Below, piece after piece: positions 42,598-52,143 of a DNA stretch of 64,000 bases. Under the pieces are notes generated by a model that was not told the DNA's origin, did not search any database, and saw only the letters and a program-made list of their open reading frames with translations. Source of the stretch: DATEOR01 sp963766725 (GTDB lineage: Bacteria > Actinomycetota > Thermoleophilia > Gaiellales > Gaiellaceae). The DNA is taken from positions 237,831 through 301,830 of the forward strand of contig CAVYBK010000004.1 of assembly GCA_963766725.1 (NCBI GenBank), written 5' to 3'. Position 1 is the stretch's first letter; every line of letters begins with the position of its first letter. Position numbers and translations under genes: made by a program.

Positions 42598-43802
42598 TCG
42601 ACGTCCGCGCCGCCCGCGCCGACCCGGACACCTGGCGCGCGGCGCTTGCGCGCAAGGGCGCGGCCGAGATCTTCGACGAGTTCCTGCAGGCGGACGAGGC
42701 CTGGCGCGCCGCCAATACGCGGGTGGACGAGCTCCGCGCCGCGCGCAAGCCGGCCGGGAAGGGCAAGCCCTCCCCGGAGGAGATCGAGCGCCTGAACGCC
42801 CTCAAGGAGGAGCTGAAGCAGGCCGAGTCGGCGCTCGAGGAGGAGGCCACGAAGCGGGACGATCTGCTCACCCGCATCCCGAATCCCCCCGACCCGACCG
42901 CGCCCGACGGCTTCACGGAGGAGGACGCGGTCGAGGTGCGCCGGTCGGGCGACCCGCCGCCGCTCGGCTTCGAGCCGCGCGACCACCTCGAGCTCGGTGA
43001 GATCGACATGGAGCGCGGGGCGAAGGTGTCGGGCTCCCGCTTCGCCTATCGCCTCGGCGACATTGCGCTTGCCGAGCTCGCGCTCTACCGCTTCGCCCTC
43101 GACCGGCTGGCGAAGAAGGGCTTCACGCCCGTCCTGCCGCCGGTGCTCGTCCGCGAGGCGGCCATGTACGGCACCGGCTTCCTCCCGACGGACGAGGTGA
43201 ACATCTACCGGATCGAGCGCGACGAGCTCTACCTCACAGGAACCTCGGAGGTCGCGCTCGCCGCGTACCACATGGACGAGGAGCTCGATGCGGCCGCGCT
43301 CCCCTACCGCTACGCCGGGTACTCGACCTGCTTCCGCCGGGAGGCTGGCGCGGCCGGGAAGGACACGCGCGGGATGTTCCGCGTCCACCAGTTCGACAAG
43401 GTGGAGATGTTCGTGTTCTGCCTCCCGGAGGAGTCGGCCGACCAGCACGAGTCTCTCTTGTCGGTGGAGGAGGAGCTCGTCAAGGAGCTCGAGGTCCCGT
43501 ACAGGATCGTCAACGTCGCCGCGGGCGATCTCGGCGCCGGAGCGACCAAGAAGTACGACATCGAAGCGTGGTTCCCGAGCCAGGAGCGCTACCGGGAGAT
43601 CACGTCGACCTCCAACACCACCGACTTCCAGGCGCGTCGCCTCGGTGTCCGCTACCGCACGGAGAGCGGGCTCGAGCCCGTGCACACGCTGAACGGGACG
43701 GCCGTGACCGCGCGCGTCCTCCTCGCGATCATGGAGAACACCCAGAACGCCGAGGGCAACTGGAGCGCGCCGGCCGCGCTGAAGGAGTTCGGGGCCCCGT
43801 AG
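42594..43802 (+). CDS. serS: Seryl-tRNA synthetase
   Basis: 402 residues, slightly shorter than the usual 420-430. N-terminal antiparallel coiled coil (residues 30-95) that grips the tRNA-Ser variable arm; class II motif 2 region FRREAGAAGKDTRGMFRVHQFDKVEMF; motif 3 near LNGTAVTARVLLAIMENTQ. It charges tRNA-Ser. It lies in the operon HAD-serS-proline dehydrogenase, close to a tRNA-Ser gene. Confidence 0.97.
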   Translation: MIDVRAARADPDTWRAALARKGAAEIFDEFLQADEAWRAANTRVDELRAARKPAGKGKPSPEEIERLNALKEELKQAESALEEEATKRDDLLTRIPNPPDPTAPDGFTEEDAVEVRRSGDPPPLGFEPRDHLELGEIDMERGAKVSGSRFAYRLGDIALAELALYRFALDRLAKKGFTPVLPPVLVREAAMYGTGFLPTDEVNIYRIERDELYLTGTSEVALAAYHMDEELDAAALPYRYAGYSTCFRREAGAAGKDTRGMFRVHQFDKVEMFVFCLPEESADQHESLLSVEEELVKELEVPYRIVNVAAGDLGAGATKKYDIEAWFPSQERYREITSTSNTTDFQARRLGVRYRTESGLEPVHTLNGTAVTARVLLAIMENTQNAEGNWSAPAALKEFGAP

Positions 43803-43804
43803 CG

Positions 43805-44716
43805 GTTTCGCGCAAGCTCATCCTCGCGGCGGCGCAGAGCCCGCGCGTGCGGTCGTTCGTGGGCAAGCACGGCATGCGGCTCGGAGCCGCGCGCTTCGTC
43901 GCCGGCGAGACCCTCGACGAGTGCGTCGCCGTTCTGCGGCGCCTGAACGAGCAGGGCCTCCACGCCAACACGACGATCCTCGGCGAGGACGTCGCGGATG
44001 CGGAGGAGGCGCGCGCTGTTGCGACTGAGTACGAGAGCGTCCTCCAGCGCCTCCACGAGGAGGAGCTCCGCGCGAACGTTGCGCTCAAGCTCACGCATCT
44101 CGGGCTCGACCTCGGCGAGGAAGTCGCCTACGAGAACGTACGCCGCCTCGTCGAGAAAGCCAGCGAGCTCGGCAACTTCATCCGGATCGACATGGAGTAC
44201 TCGGCCGTCGTGGACAAGACGCTCGACATCTACCGCCGGCTCCGCGACGACGGGCTCTCGAACGTCGGCACGGTTCTCCAGTCCTATCTCTACCGTGCCG
44301 AGGACGACCTCGAGTCGCTCCTTCCTCTCGAGCCGAACCTGCGCTTCGTCAAGGGCGCCTATCTCGAGCCGCCCGAGATCGCCTATCCGGAGAAGTCAGA
44401 CGTGGACGCCGCGTACGTCCGCCTGATCGAGCGCTCGCTCCGCGGCTCCGGCTACACGGCGATCGCCACACACGACGAGCGGCTCATCGAGCACGCAATC
44501 GCGTTCTCGAAGCGCGAGGGCATCGGCCTGGACCGCTTCGAGTTTCAGATGCTCTACGGCGTCCGGCCCAGGCTCCAGCTCGACCTCGCCGGGCGCGGGT
44601 TCAAGGTGCTCGTCGCCACGCCCTTCGGGCCGGAGTGGTTTCCGTATCTGATGCGCCGCCTGGCCGAGCGCCCTGCGAACCTCGGCTTTTTCCTCAAGAG
44701 CGCTGTGCGTCGTTAG
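43805..44716 (+). CDS. Proline dehydrogenase
   Basis: About 303 residues. RFVAGETLDECVAVLRRLNEQGLHANTTILGEDV, NVALKLTHLGLDL, FIRIDMEYSAVVDKTLDIYRRL, FVKGAYLEP and YTAIATHDERLIE, with GFKVLVATPFGPEWFPYLMRRLAERPAN at the end, are the FAD barrel signatures of PutA-type proline dehydrogenase (proline to pyrroline-5-carboxylate). No good start codon is visible just after serS: the frame runs through GTA GCG GTT TCG at 43799. The true start is uncertain. Confidence 0.9.
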   Translation, partial: VSRKLILAAAQSPRVRSFVGKHGMRLGAARFVAGETLDECVAVLRRLNEQGLHANTTILGEDVADAEEARAVATEYESVLQRLHEEELRANVALKLTHLGLDLGEEVAYENVRRLVEKASELGNFIRIDMEYSAVVDKTLDIYRRLRDDGLSNVGTVLQSYLYRAEDDLESLLPLEPNLRFVKGAYLEPPEIAYPEKSDVDAAYVRLIERSLRGSGYTAIATHDERLIEHAIAFSKREGIGLDRFEFQMLYGVRPRLQLDLAGRGFKVLVATPFGPEWFPYLMRRLAERPANLGFFLKSAVRR

Positions 44717-44726
44717 CCTTAGTCGC

Positions 44727-44815
44727 GGCGGGGTGCCCGAGCGGTCGAAGGGGGCGGTCTTGAAAACCGTTGGGCGTCGTAAGGCGTCCCGTGGGTTCGA
44801 ATCCCACCCCCGCCG
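44727..44815 (+). tRNA. tRNA-Ser (anticodon UGA)
   Basis: Acceptor GGCGGGG/CCCCGCC, anticodon stem GCGGT/ACCGT with loop CTTGAAA (anticodon TGA), a long variable arm (TTGGGCGTCGTAAGGCGTCCC) and T-arm GTGGG-TTCGAAT-CCCAC. 89 nt. Its 3' 59 nt are repeated at the far end of the island, so the gene is the integration site. The 3' half now present was probably delivered by the element. Confidence 0.97.
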
Positions 44816-44817
44816 CT
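44757..44817 (+). repeat. Left attachment repeat (attL) within tRNA-Ser
   Basis: A 61-nt direct repeat, from the anticodon stem through the tRNA 3' end, matching 63011-63071 at 55 of 61 positions with no gaps. All six differences lie in the variable arm. Confidence 0.85.
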
Positions 44818-44940
44818 GAATATCACGGTTTGCAGGAACTTCGTAAACACCGACGCAAGAGAGCGCTACGAACGCCTGTCCGCATGAGGGGGCAGGGAGG
44901 CGCTTATTAGTGGCCCACACTGGCCCATTACTGGCCCACG

Positions 44941-46108
44941 CTACCCTTGGATCTGCGCTAGACGTGCCTTCGTGTCCGAGCGTTCGAGATAGGCATCGAG
45001 TAGGCCCGCAGCCTCGTCCTCGTTCCCCGGCATCAGGTGCCCGTAGCGGTCATACGTGATCGTGACGGAGCTATGGCCCATGTACGTCTGCAAGCTCTTA
45101 GCGTTGACGCCGGCAGCGATCATCAGACTCGCGTAAGTGTGTCTGGCCTCGTGCAGCGTGATCCCTTCGAGCTCGACGTTCTTCCAAGCCGTTGCAGCGC
45201 GAGCAGCGAGCGAGGAGTCATCAAACGGTGTTCCTTCAGTGCGTCCGAAGAACAGCCCCTCGCTTCTCCCTATCCGTAGCTTGTGCTCGATCAGGTAGTC
45301 ACGGAGCACCGACGCGATGGGGACGCTGCGCTTCCCGGCCTTGGACTTCGGTTCCGTGAACTCGTACGCCTTGGGATCATAGGAGCGCTCGACACGGATA
45401 ACACCCTTGGCCAGATCCACGTCCTCGATCCTCAGGCCCATGATCTCCCCACGCCTGAGGCCCGCGTACAACGCCGTCGCCCACAGCGGGCGATCGCTTC
45501 TCCGCAAGAGCGGCCAGGAGTTTCTTAGCCACCTCGGGGGAGACGATGCGATCCCGCTTCCCCTCAACGGCGGGTAGCCGTAGATTCGTGGTTGGGTTCA
45601 CCGCCACGTCACCATCTTCAAGAGCACGACGGTAGATCACCCGAAGCGGCATAAGCGCGTTGCGAATCGTGCTTGCGTCCTTCTTCTCGGCAAGCATCTC
45701 GTCAGCGAGTCGCTGAACGTCTCGACGCTGAACCTCGGAGACGCGAAGAGGGCCGAGCTCGGGGTGGACGCGATCCTTCAGGGCAGCTTCGTAACTTCGG
45801 ATTGCGGACGGCTTGTAGACCGTCGCCCTTCCGAGTCCGCACCGCGCCAGACTTCATACCCTCGATGAGAGCTTCGCCGGCCTCATCGAATCGTGGTCTT
45901 GCTCGGAGCGCTCATAGTGCCCTTGCGAAGCGCTGAGGCCGCATCGTGTCGCCACGACTTCGCCTCGCTCAGATTCCTGAACGTCTTGCGCACCTTCGTC
46001 TTTGAGCGATGGATCGTAGACCTCGGCGCGGTAACTCGGCTTGCAATTGCAGGCTCCGCCTTCCTGGGTGCGGCAGCTTCTCGTGTGTCTGACCTGAATC
46101 CCGGTCAT
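44941..46108 (-). pseudogene. Tyrosine recombinase (phage-type integrase), multiply frameshifted
   Basis: Pieces in order from ATG 46108: YRAEVYDPSLK (N-terminal AP2-like part), KVRKTFRNLSEAKSWRHDAA, then the SAM-like core-binding domain (YEAALKDRVHPELGPLRVSEVQRRDVQRLADEML), then the catalytic domain with LYAGLRRGEIMGL (Arg I), LHEARHTYASLMI (H-x-x-R) and YMGHSSVTITYDRYGH (His and Tyr nucleophile). Four frame changes, near 45490, 45810, 45880 and 46010, break it. All catalytic residues survive. Four indels in 1.1 kb is more than the flanking genes show, so real decay is likely. Confidence 0.85.
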
Positions 46109-46308
46109 CGTTCGTCCTCCTCAGCAAGGTCGGCTTCCATCCGTTCGAGTGCTTCAAGTTCCTCACGCTGTCGCGCCGCCCCCAACTCCCACAGTTGCCG
46201 GAGTTCCGCTGGTGCATCGGATCGGAGAGGCGTAGCTGCACCCCGTCGAATGGCTTCTTGCTTCAGAGCGATGTAACCGGCGTAAGACCTGGCGCTCGGT
46301 CGCGTCAC
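46105..46308 (-). CDS. Small charged protein upstream of the integrase (67 aa)
   Basis: 67 residues, helical and charged (YIALKQEAIRRGAAT ... REELEALERMEADLAEEDER). It overlaps the integrase start by ATGA, so it is co-transcribed. By position it could be an excisionase or integrase partner, but no helix-turn-helix is evident. Function unknown. Confidence 0.5.
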   Translation of the reverse strand: MTRPSARSYAGYIALKQEAIRRGAATPLRSDAPAELRQLWELGAARQREELEALERMEADLAEEDER

Positions 46309-46456
46309 GCGGCGAGCGAAGAACCGCGTCTAGGCCGCAGCGGCTCCGCACGTATCCCGACAGCTAGGCGTTTCGTTCAATACGAGGGGGGCCAACCATC
46401 CACCGGACGGAAAGGGTCAACGGGTTGGCAGCGACAATCGAACGAGGGAGTAAAGA

Positions 46457-46642
46457 ATGGCGAACCCGGTTCCCGCAGGAAGCGACCTTTCGGCCGGCGC
46501 CTACCGCTGCATGAACTGCGACAACGAGATTCAAATGAACTCGAAGACGCACTTCGCACCTTGCCCGAAATGCGGCAACGCTGTATGGGACGCCGTGCCC
46601 GACGGAGACAGCGTGCACGACCAGTATCCGAACGACCGATAG
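46457..46642 (+). CDS. Zinc-ribbon protein (61 aa)
   Basis: 61 residues with two CxxC knuckles, YRCMNCDNEIQ and APCPKCGNAVWD, spaced 17 residues apart, typical of small zinc ribbons. The start has GAGGGAG before ATG 46457. It may bind metal or nucleic acid; no family is assigned. Confidence 0.65.
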   Translation: MANPVPAGSDLSAGAYRCMNCDNEIQMNSKTHFAPCPKCGNAVWDAVPDGDSVHDQYPNDR

Positions 46643-47229
46643 CCCCGCTGTCTTTGGATGCACTTACCCTAGGCGAGAGCCGGGGCTAGCCCTTTCTCCC
46701 GGGCGAAGGCGGGCGGGCGCTTGCCGCAGGCCCGTTGGCCGTGCCCCGGCTCTCAACTTGAATATCGCTTCAACGCCGGCGCGCGTTACACGGGATGGAC
46801 TGTCAGTAGGTCGGGGGCTCTTCGGAGTCTCGATCGCCCCGAACCTCATCGCCTGTCACCCGCACGCGTAGAGGCTGACACAGCCTGGCTAAGGGTTTGC
46901 CCCTAGCAGGAGCTTCCGTCGCGCTGTAGCGATCCTTTCAGGCTTGTACGCCGCCTAGAGATTCGACGCCGGGGGCGGGGGAAGGGTACCCCCTGATTCG
47001 TTGAAAGTGGCGTGGGACTCCCTGAGGACTTACGCCTTCCAACAGGCCGCCACGCGCGCGGGCGCGCGTTCGTCGCTCTGCGGGAGCCATGCGCATACGT
47101 CGGAAGCAGCGTTGGACAGGTCGTCACCAAGTCCCTGGCGCCCGTTTGACTTCCTTAGAGGACGGCGCGATGCTTGTAACTTTGGAAACGAGCGAACGGC
47201 TCGGCAGCTAAGTTGAGGAGAGGGAGACC
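46643..47229. other. Intergenic region with a repeat copy
   Basis: 587 nt without a convincing gene. It contains a CCCGGGCGAAGGCGGGCGGG stretch and copy A of the island repeat (see 46856-47021). The promoter of the haloperoxidase-like gene should be here. Confidence 0.6.
46856..47021 (+). repeat. Island intergenic repeat, copy A
   Basis: Box 2 at 46985-47021 reads GGTACCCCC - 18 nt - GTGGGACTCC with centre TGATTCGTTGAAAG. A box-1-like TCACCCGCACGCGTAGA is at 46856, further away than in other copies. Confidence 0.6.
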
Positions 47230-48554
47230 ATGAAAAGAGTACGCCTCGTGGTCGCGGTCCTAGCGGCCGGGGTCGCGCTGACGCTACCCACGCTGGCGCA
47301 GGCCAATACGGTGACCGATTGGAACCGGACGGCGACGGCCGTCCTGATCGCGTTCCCGCCGACGGGCGGCGGCGCTCCGCCAGCACTGCAGATCAACATG
47401 GGCATGGTCGAGGGCGCGGTCTCCGACGCCGTCAATGCGATCGAACGACGCCACCGTCCGCTGCTTCTGTCGAAGAAATTCAACTCGGGCGCGTCGAAGG
47501 ACGCCGCCGCGGCTGCGGCCGCCTACCGCGTGCTCTCGAGCCTCATCGCCGACCCGCGCGCCGGGATTCCGATGACGACGCAAGTGGCGATGCAGCAGAC
47601 GCTCGACGCGGCACTCGCGGCCTCGCTGGAGCCGATTGCCGCGGGCGCCGCCAAGGCGAATGGGATCGCGGCCGGTGTGGCCGCCGCCGATGCGATGATC
47701 GCCGCGCGGGGCGATGACGGCCGCTTCGGCCCGTCGCCGTGGATGCCGAACCCCGCGGTCGGCCACTGGCAACCGCTGATCGATCCTTTGACGGGGCAGC
47801 CAATCCTCGACCCGACGCCGTGGGTCGCGAACGTGCAGCCCTTCACCATCAGGAGTTCGTCGCAGTTCCGCACGGCCGGGCCTAACGCGCTCGAGAGCGC
47901 GACCTATGCGCACGAGTTCGACGAGGTGAAGGCGCTCGGCGCGTTCGCCAGCACGGTGCGCACGGAACTCCAGACCCAGATCGCCCTCTTCTGGCAGAGT
48001 GGCGGCGGCCCGGCGATCCTCTGGAACGACGTCGCCCGGCAACTCGCCGAGAACCCGATGTACCACCTTGACATCGTCGACACGGCGGCACTGTTCGGCC
48101 TCATGAACCTTGCTGGTGCCGACGCGGCGATCAACTGCTGGAACGACAAGTACTTCTGGGATTTCTGGCGGCCTTGGAACGCCATCCCTCGCGCCGCCGA
48201 CGACCGCAACGATGCCACCGAGCCTGACCCGAGCTGGATGCCGCTGCTAACTGCGCCCTATCCGGAGCACCCGTCGGGCCACCTGTGCCTGGACGCTTCG
48301 ATGCTGGGCTCGCTGCGGCTGTACTTCGGCACGGACAACGCGCAGTTCACCGTGACGAGCAGCCGCGCGGCGACGCTGCCGCTCCTGCCGAATCCGCGCC
48401 CGTTCTCTAGCTTCTCGGAGCCGCTTGCGGAGATCACCGAGGCTCGGATTTGGGCTGGCCTGCACTTCCGCACGGCCGACGTGCAGGGCGAGCAGCTCGG
48501 ACGCAAAGTAGCCAAGTGGGCGCGCACCATTACTTCGCGCCGTTCGCCCACTGA
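47230..48554 (+). pseudogene. Vanadium-dependent haloperoxidase/PAP2-related secreted enzyme, one frameshift near the end
   Basis: A signal peptide (VVAVLAAGVALTLPTLAQA) and a helical domain. The vanadate/phosphate-binding residues appear as K...RP in NDKYFWDFWRPWNAI, SGH in PEHPSGHLCLDA and R...H in RIWAGLHFRTADVQGEQLG. This matches the VCPO-like branch of PAP2 enzymes (haloperoxidase or acid phosphatase). Near 48516 one base is missing; restoring it gives NHYFAPFAH and a stop at 48552-48554, the usual family ending. As read, the frame runs on to 48684. Confidence 0.85.
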
Positions 48555-48991
48555 CCGGATCCGTCGCTGGGAGCGGCCTGCAGAAAGCGCACCTGCAGCC
48601 GCTCTCAGTCGACGCGTCAGGCGAGTCTGTTCTCGGCTGACCTTTACTCTCCCGCGCCCGGCGGGCAATGGCCTCGGCGAGTAGCTCGCACGATCGCCGG
48701 CGGCTGAGGGCCTCGGCAAGTGCCCCCGCGGCCAGGCGGTTGGGTCGGGATCGCGGTGAGGAGAATGCGAGTACCGCAACGCTCGCCCCGCTCTCACTTT
48801 CGGGAGCGTCTCTCGCGCCGACCCGGAGATCACTGCCCAAATCGCGGATGCGCCGGCGCCCGTTTGGAAACATGTGCGCGAGGCGCTGGTCGAGCGTCAT
48901 CCGTAACTCCCCGCGCGATCCGCGGCGTGCACAGCCCGGGTCGGCGGAAATCGACGCTGACGGATCACGAATCGACGGGAAGCACGTCGGT
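48555..48991. other. Region with degraded or unclear coding potential
   Basis: On the minus strand an ATG at 48900 with GGGGAG upstream opens a frame (MTLDQRLAHMFPNGRRR) that runs into the haloperoxidase gene. The part to about 48670 could be a short protein ending near IARRARESKG, but no stop follows. I see no family and would not call it a gene. Confidence 0.3.
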
Positions 48992-49450
48992 CTAAACGTC
49001 AGCCGTGTTTCCGCAGAGATGACGCTGGCCCGCCGCACCTCGACCTCGCCCTTCGGTACGCGGTCGTAGTACAGGGTCACGCTGGAGTCGAGCTCGGAAT
49101 ACTGGGCACCTACGTCGGAACCCTCGTAGTACGGCAGCGCGAGGACGTCCTCGACGCCGACCTCCCAGTCGGCGTCCTCGGCGGGGCTCTCCCAGCCGGA
49201 GGTAGGCGGACTCGCGCACGGACTCGAACCCTTGCGCCTTGTCCAGGGTGCACTCCAGCTCGATCTCGGCCTGCTCGGAGTCTGTGCCCTTCACCAGTTG
49301 GATGGGCACCAGCCGCGCCTCTCCCTCGCCTTGCTCAAGCTGAACCACGAGGTGCATCACGCGCTTCTCGAGCGGGTCGATGACGATGTCCGCCAGCTCG
49401 CCGTACACCCCATCGGCGTAGTTGACGCGTTTGCCGATCTCAAGGCGCAT
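48900..49450 (-). pseudogene. PRC-barrel domain protein, degraded
   Basis: From ATG 49450: MRLEIGKRVNYADGVYGELADIVIDPLEKRVMHLVV is a PRC-barrel repeat. A frameshift near 49200 leads into WEVGVEDVLALPYYEGSDVG ... YDRVPKGEVEVRRASV, the second barrel of the same actinobacterial family. After about 49025 the sequence shows TAG and TGA in the expected frame (DVLPVDS, SVSVDF). Two or more lesions make this a probable pseudogene. Confidence 0.65.
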
Positions 49451-49775
49451 GTCACTCGCCTAGCGAATGACAAGCCAGAGGACACCCACTAAGAGACGAT
49501 CAGCGCGAGCATTGTCAGCACGAAGGCGAGCCCGCGCATCGCCCCGAGATTCGGACGGTTCGGTTGGCGCGCGATACGGATCCACCTTTCGCCCGCGCGC
49601 GTCTCGAGGATCGCTCATGGGCTCATGGGGCGGATGCTACAACGGTCGAGACTTCCGCCCCAGCAGCCGGGCGACGACCGCGCGTAGAGGTTCCGTGCTC
49701 GCCTGGCACGCTTGGGCCTGCGTTATGGGAAGGCGATAAGGTGCTGCCGCAAAGAAACGCTGAAAGGGGGAGAAG
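49451..49775. other. Intergenic region
   Basis: 325 nt. A minus-strand frame could give a tiny hydrophobic peptide (MRGLAFVLTMLALIVS) near 49500-49550, which is weak. It carries copy 1 of the GACTTCYGCCCGAGCAGCCGGG repeat at 49650-49678. Confidence 0.5.
49650..49678 (+). repeat. R2 repeat, copy 1
   Basis: GACTTCCGCCCCAGCAGCCGGGCGACGAC, shown by its core CAGCAGCCGGGCGACGAC. Read on the minus strand it encodes VVARLLGRK. Confidence 0.6.
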
Positions 49776-50594
49776 ATGCGCTTCATACAAGGCGCCGCGA
49801 AGCTCGCGGCTGCCGCCGCAGCCTTGGCAGTCCTGCTCCTCGCCGCCCCGGCAGGCGCGGTGATCGACGGGACATCCGACACAGCCAACACCTACGCAAA
49901 CGTCGGCGTGCTGCAGTTGAATGTCGAAGGCGATTGGTTCGACTTCTGCTCGGGGACGCTCGTTCGTCCGAACGTCGTTCTCACCGCCGCGCACTGCACC
50001 GATTTCCTCGTCGAGGAAGGGTCTGACGGGTTCGGGCCCGACGATTTGAGGATCTCGTTTGATCCGGAAGGGGACGCCCCCTACTACACCGTCGACCACA
50101 TCGTCGTTCATCCGGACTGGTTCACTGCGGGGCCCTGTTTCGGCAACTCGAAGCACGCGTGCCTGGCGCCCCCGGCCGAGGACATCGCGCTCGTCTTCCT
50201 CAATACGTCGGTTGCCGGCGTGTCACCGGCCCGCATCGCGGGGGAGGGCTATCTCGACACGCTCGACCTGAAGAGCGAGACGTTCACCGTCGTCGGTTAC
50301 GGCACCGATGCATTCATCACCGGTAGCGGCGCCTCGCCGAAGGCGATCACCGTCTTTGACGGGATTCGAAGCTACCGAGACGTGACCGCGATCGCGGCGC
50401 AGGATGCCTTCCCGGACAGGTTCCTGAAGATCACGGCGGGGGTGTGCTTCGGCGATTCCGGCGGGCCACTCTTCCACGGCGACACCATCGTTGCGCTGAA
50501 CACGTGGACGTTCAGCTACCGCTGCGCCGGGCCGAACCTGGAGTATCGGGTCGATTCGGCGGTCGCTCAAGAGTTCCTAGCCACGTATCTGTAA
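49776..50594 (+). CDS. Secreted trypsin-like serine protease
   Basis: 272 residues from ATG 49776 with ribosome site GGGGGAG. A signal peptide ends near AAPAGA, then the mature start VIDGTSD. The catalytic triad is visible: His in VVLTAAHCTDF, Asp in AEDIALVFL, Ser in CFGDSGGPLFHGD. It has chymotrypsin-fold S1 features and pairs of cysteines. Probably exported. Intact, unlike several island genes. Confidence 0.92.
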   Translation: MRFIQGAAKLAAAAAALAVLLLAAPAGAVIDGTSDTANTYANVGVLQLNVEGDWFDFCSGTLVRPNVVLTAAHCTDFLVEEGSDGFGPDDLRISFDPEGDAPYYTVDHIVVHPDWFTAGPCFGNSKHACLAPPAEDIALVFLNTSVAGVSPARIAGEGYLDTLDLKSETFTVVGYGTDAFITGSGASPKAITVFDGIRSYRDVTAIAAQDAFPDRFLKITAGVCFGDSGGPLFHGDTIVALNTWTFSYRCAGPNLEYRVDSAVAQEFLATYL

Positions 50595-50606
50595 CGGAGA
50601 CATTGC

Positions 50607-50641
50607 TGCCCGGGCAGATCGATCTTCGATCTGCCCGGGCA
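50607..50641 (+). terminator. Perfect 16-bp inverted repeat, probable terminator
   Basis: TGCCCGGGCAGATCGA - TCT - TCGATCTGCCCGGGCA. It begins 13 nt after the protease stop. No T-tract follows, so it may be a bidirectional or RNA-stabilising hairpin. Confidence 0.7.
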
Positions 50642-50710
50642 GTGCGCATACCTGTTTGGGGTTCGGCCAGAGTCCTCGACCAACTACCGCGGCAGGATCT
50701 CGTGTTTTAG

Positions 50711-50740
50711 GACTTCTGCCCGAGCAACCGACCCGACGCC
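50711..50740 (+). repeat. R2 repeat, copy 2
   Basis: GACTTCTGCCCGAGCAACCG followed by ACCCGACGCC. The most divergent copy. Confidence 0.5.
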
Positions 50741-50910
50741 GCGAGGGGCGGGTCGGACGCCGGACTTCGGGGAACGACGCCCGAACCGCAGAGGAGGCGA
50801 CCTGTTGAGCTCCCCAGCCTTCAGGCCACCGCAGAGCCTTGAACGTACTCGCTTCCTCTGAAGACCTCAATGGGTCTTACGGCCTATCTTTCATGCACGT
50901 TTCTATCGCG

Positions 50911-50940
50911 GCTTCGCCCGAGCAGCCGGGCAACGACGCC
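50911..50940 (+). repeat. R2 repeat, copy 3
   Basis: GCTTCGCCCGAGCAGCCGGG followed by CAACGACGCC. On the minus strand it reads VVARLLGRS. Confidence 0.6.
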
Positions 50941-50982
50941 GCCGAGGAGCTCGCGCGGCGAATATCGCCTCGTTGGCGGCAC

Positions 50983-51729
50983 CTACCCCATCTTGAGCGG
51001 ATCAACGTAGAGACTCGAGATCGACAGCGTCTCGCCCTTCTGAAGCCCTTCCGCCTTGAACCGAAATGCGACTGCCGTCACGCCGCTTGGCGAAGCGAGT
51101 GCGAGGACGTTCATGTACATCGGGAGAATCACAGACGGCTCCCACTCGCTTCCGGCCCGCAGCTTGGCGATCGTGAGATGTTTCACGTGGCCGCCGAAGT
51201 CCTCGTAGAGAACGTCGACCTTCAGCTGCGATTTTTCGTTGCCGCCGCTGTCCCTGATAAAGAAGCGGATCGTGGGGTTGTCGAGCGCCACGCACATCGC
51301 CGGCGTTCCCGCGTCGGCACCTTTCACGAATTGAAGCGAATTCTGCGCCCCGCTGAACGGGTCTGCCGAGGGCACGACAGTCGCCTGCTTGTTCAACGTC
51401 CAGCCGTCGCTCGCCGCGAGGTCGCCCTGCGGTGCGAGTACGTACCCCGCATCATCCCCCCAAGCCGCGAACATTGACGAGGGGTCGCCGTACCCGCACT
51501 CGGCGCCTGCAAGGAGCTTCCCTGCCCTTGCCCACTGCCCGTGCGCCAGCAGCTCGTCCAACTTCTTCTCGATGGAGGACACCTGCTTCGAGACGTCCTC
51601 GAGCTGGGCATCGTCCCCGGTTGAATCAGCCGCGCTTGCTGCGGTGGCCGCGGTAGCCGCGAACGCAACGACGCAGGTCGAGAAAATAAAGGCCCGCCTC
51701 AAGCTCCTTCTCACGGCCGCTCTCCTCAT
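50983..51729 (-). CDS. Secreted protein of unknown function (248 aa)
   Basis: 248 residues from ATG 51729. A twin-arginine-like basic start (MRRAAVRRSLRRAF) and hydrophobic stretch end in ASAA, then a short coiled segment (QLEDVSKQVSSIEKKLDELLAHG) and a beta-rich domain (NSLQFVKGADAGTPAMCVALDNPTIRFFIRDSG ... SGVTAVAFRFKAEGL). The fold style suggests a carbohydrate-binding-like sandwich. No family recognised. Confidence 0.7.
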   Translation of the reverse strand: MRRAAVRRSLRRAFIFSTCVVAFAATAATAASAADSTGDDAQLEDVSKQVSSIEKKLDELLAHGQWARAGKLLAGAECGYGDPSSMFAAWGDDAGYVLAPQGDLAASDGWTLNKQATVVPSADPFSGAQNSLQFVKGADAGTPAMCVALDNPTIRFFIRDSGGNEKSQLKVDVLYEDFGGHVKHLTIAKLRAGSEWEPSVILPMYMNVLALASPSGVTAVAFRFKAEGLQKGETLSISSLYVDPLKMG

Positions 51730-51909
51730 CCGCAGTTACCGTCCGCGCTCGTACAACGAGCGTTGTCTCAGGAAGTGCGACGACCGTCGGTACCGCATCC
51801 CCCGACCGGGGAGAAGACACACCCAAACCCTCGAATGAGGGATGAGCGGCGAAAGGGTTTTCCGGCGTCTTGCGTTGGGAACGACCACGTCGATCCCGAG
51901 GAGGTCAAG

Positions 51910-52137
51910 ATGCCCCAGAAGCGTGCGAACGTGAAAAACGAGCAGCAATACGAGGCCCTGAAGGACAAGGGCATGTCCAAGGAGCGAGCCGCCAAGATCG
52001 CGAACTCTCCGGGCGCGTCGAGCCGGGGCGGGAAGAAGTCGGGCTCGGGCGGAAGTCCATCCCAAGGGGGGACGACCGCGCAGAAGAAGGCCGCCGGGCG
52101 GAAGGGCGGCAAGGCGACAGCGCGCAAGCGCAGCTAG
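51910..52137 (+). CDS. Small basic Lys/Gly-rich protein (KGG-type)
   Basis: 75 residues from ATG 51910 with ribosome site GAGGAGG. MPQKRANVKNEQQYEALKDKGMSKERAAKIANS, then a low-complexity tail with GGKKSGSGG and KKAAGRKGGKATARKR. This is the DUF7218-like / 'plasmid stabilisation' or KGG-type family often found in stress islands, probably nucleic-acid binding. It ends 6 nt before the next gene. Confidence 0.75.
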   Translation: MPQKRANVKNEQQYEALKDKGMSKERAAKIANSPGASSRGGKKSGSGGSPSQGGTTAQKKAAGRKGGKATARKRS

Positions 52138-52143
52138 CGCCCG

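Larger units (their letters stand above)
50642..50982. other. Intergenic region with two R2 repeats
   Basis: About 340 nt between converging genes. It holds R2 copies at 50711-50740 and 50911-50940. No gene is supported. Confidence 0.5.
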
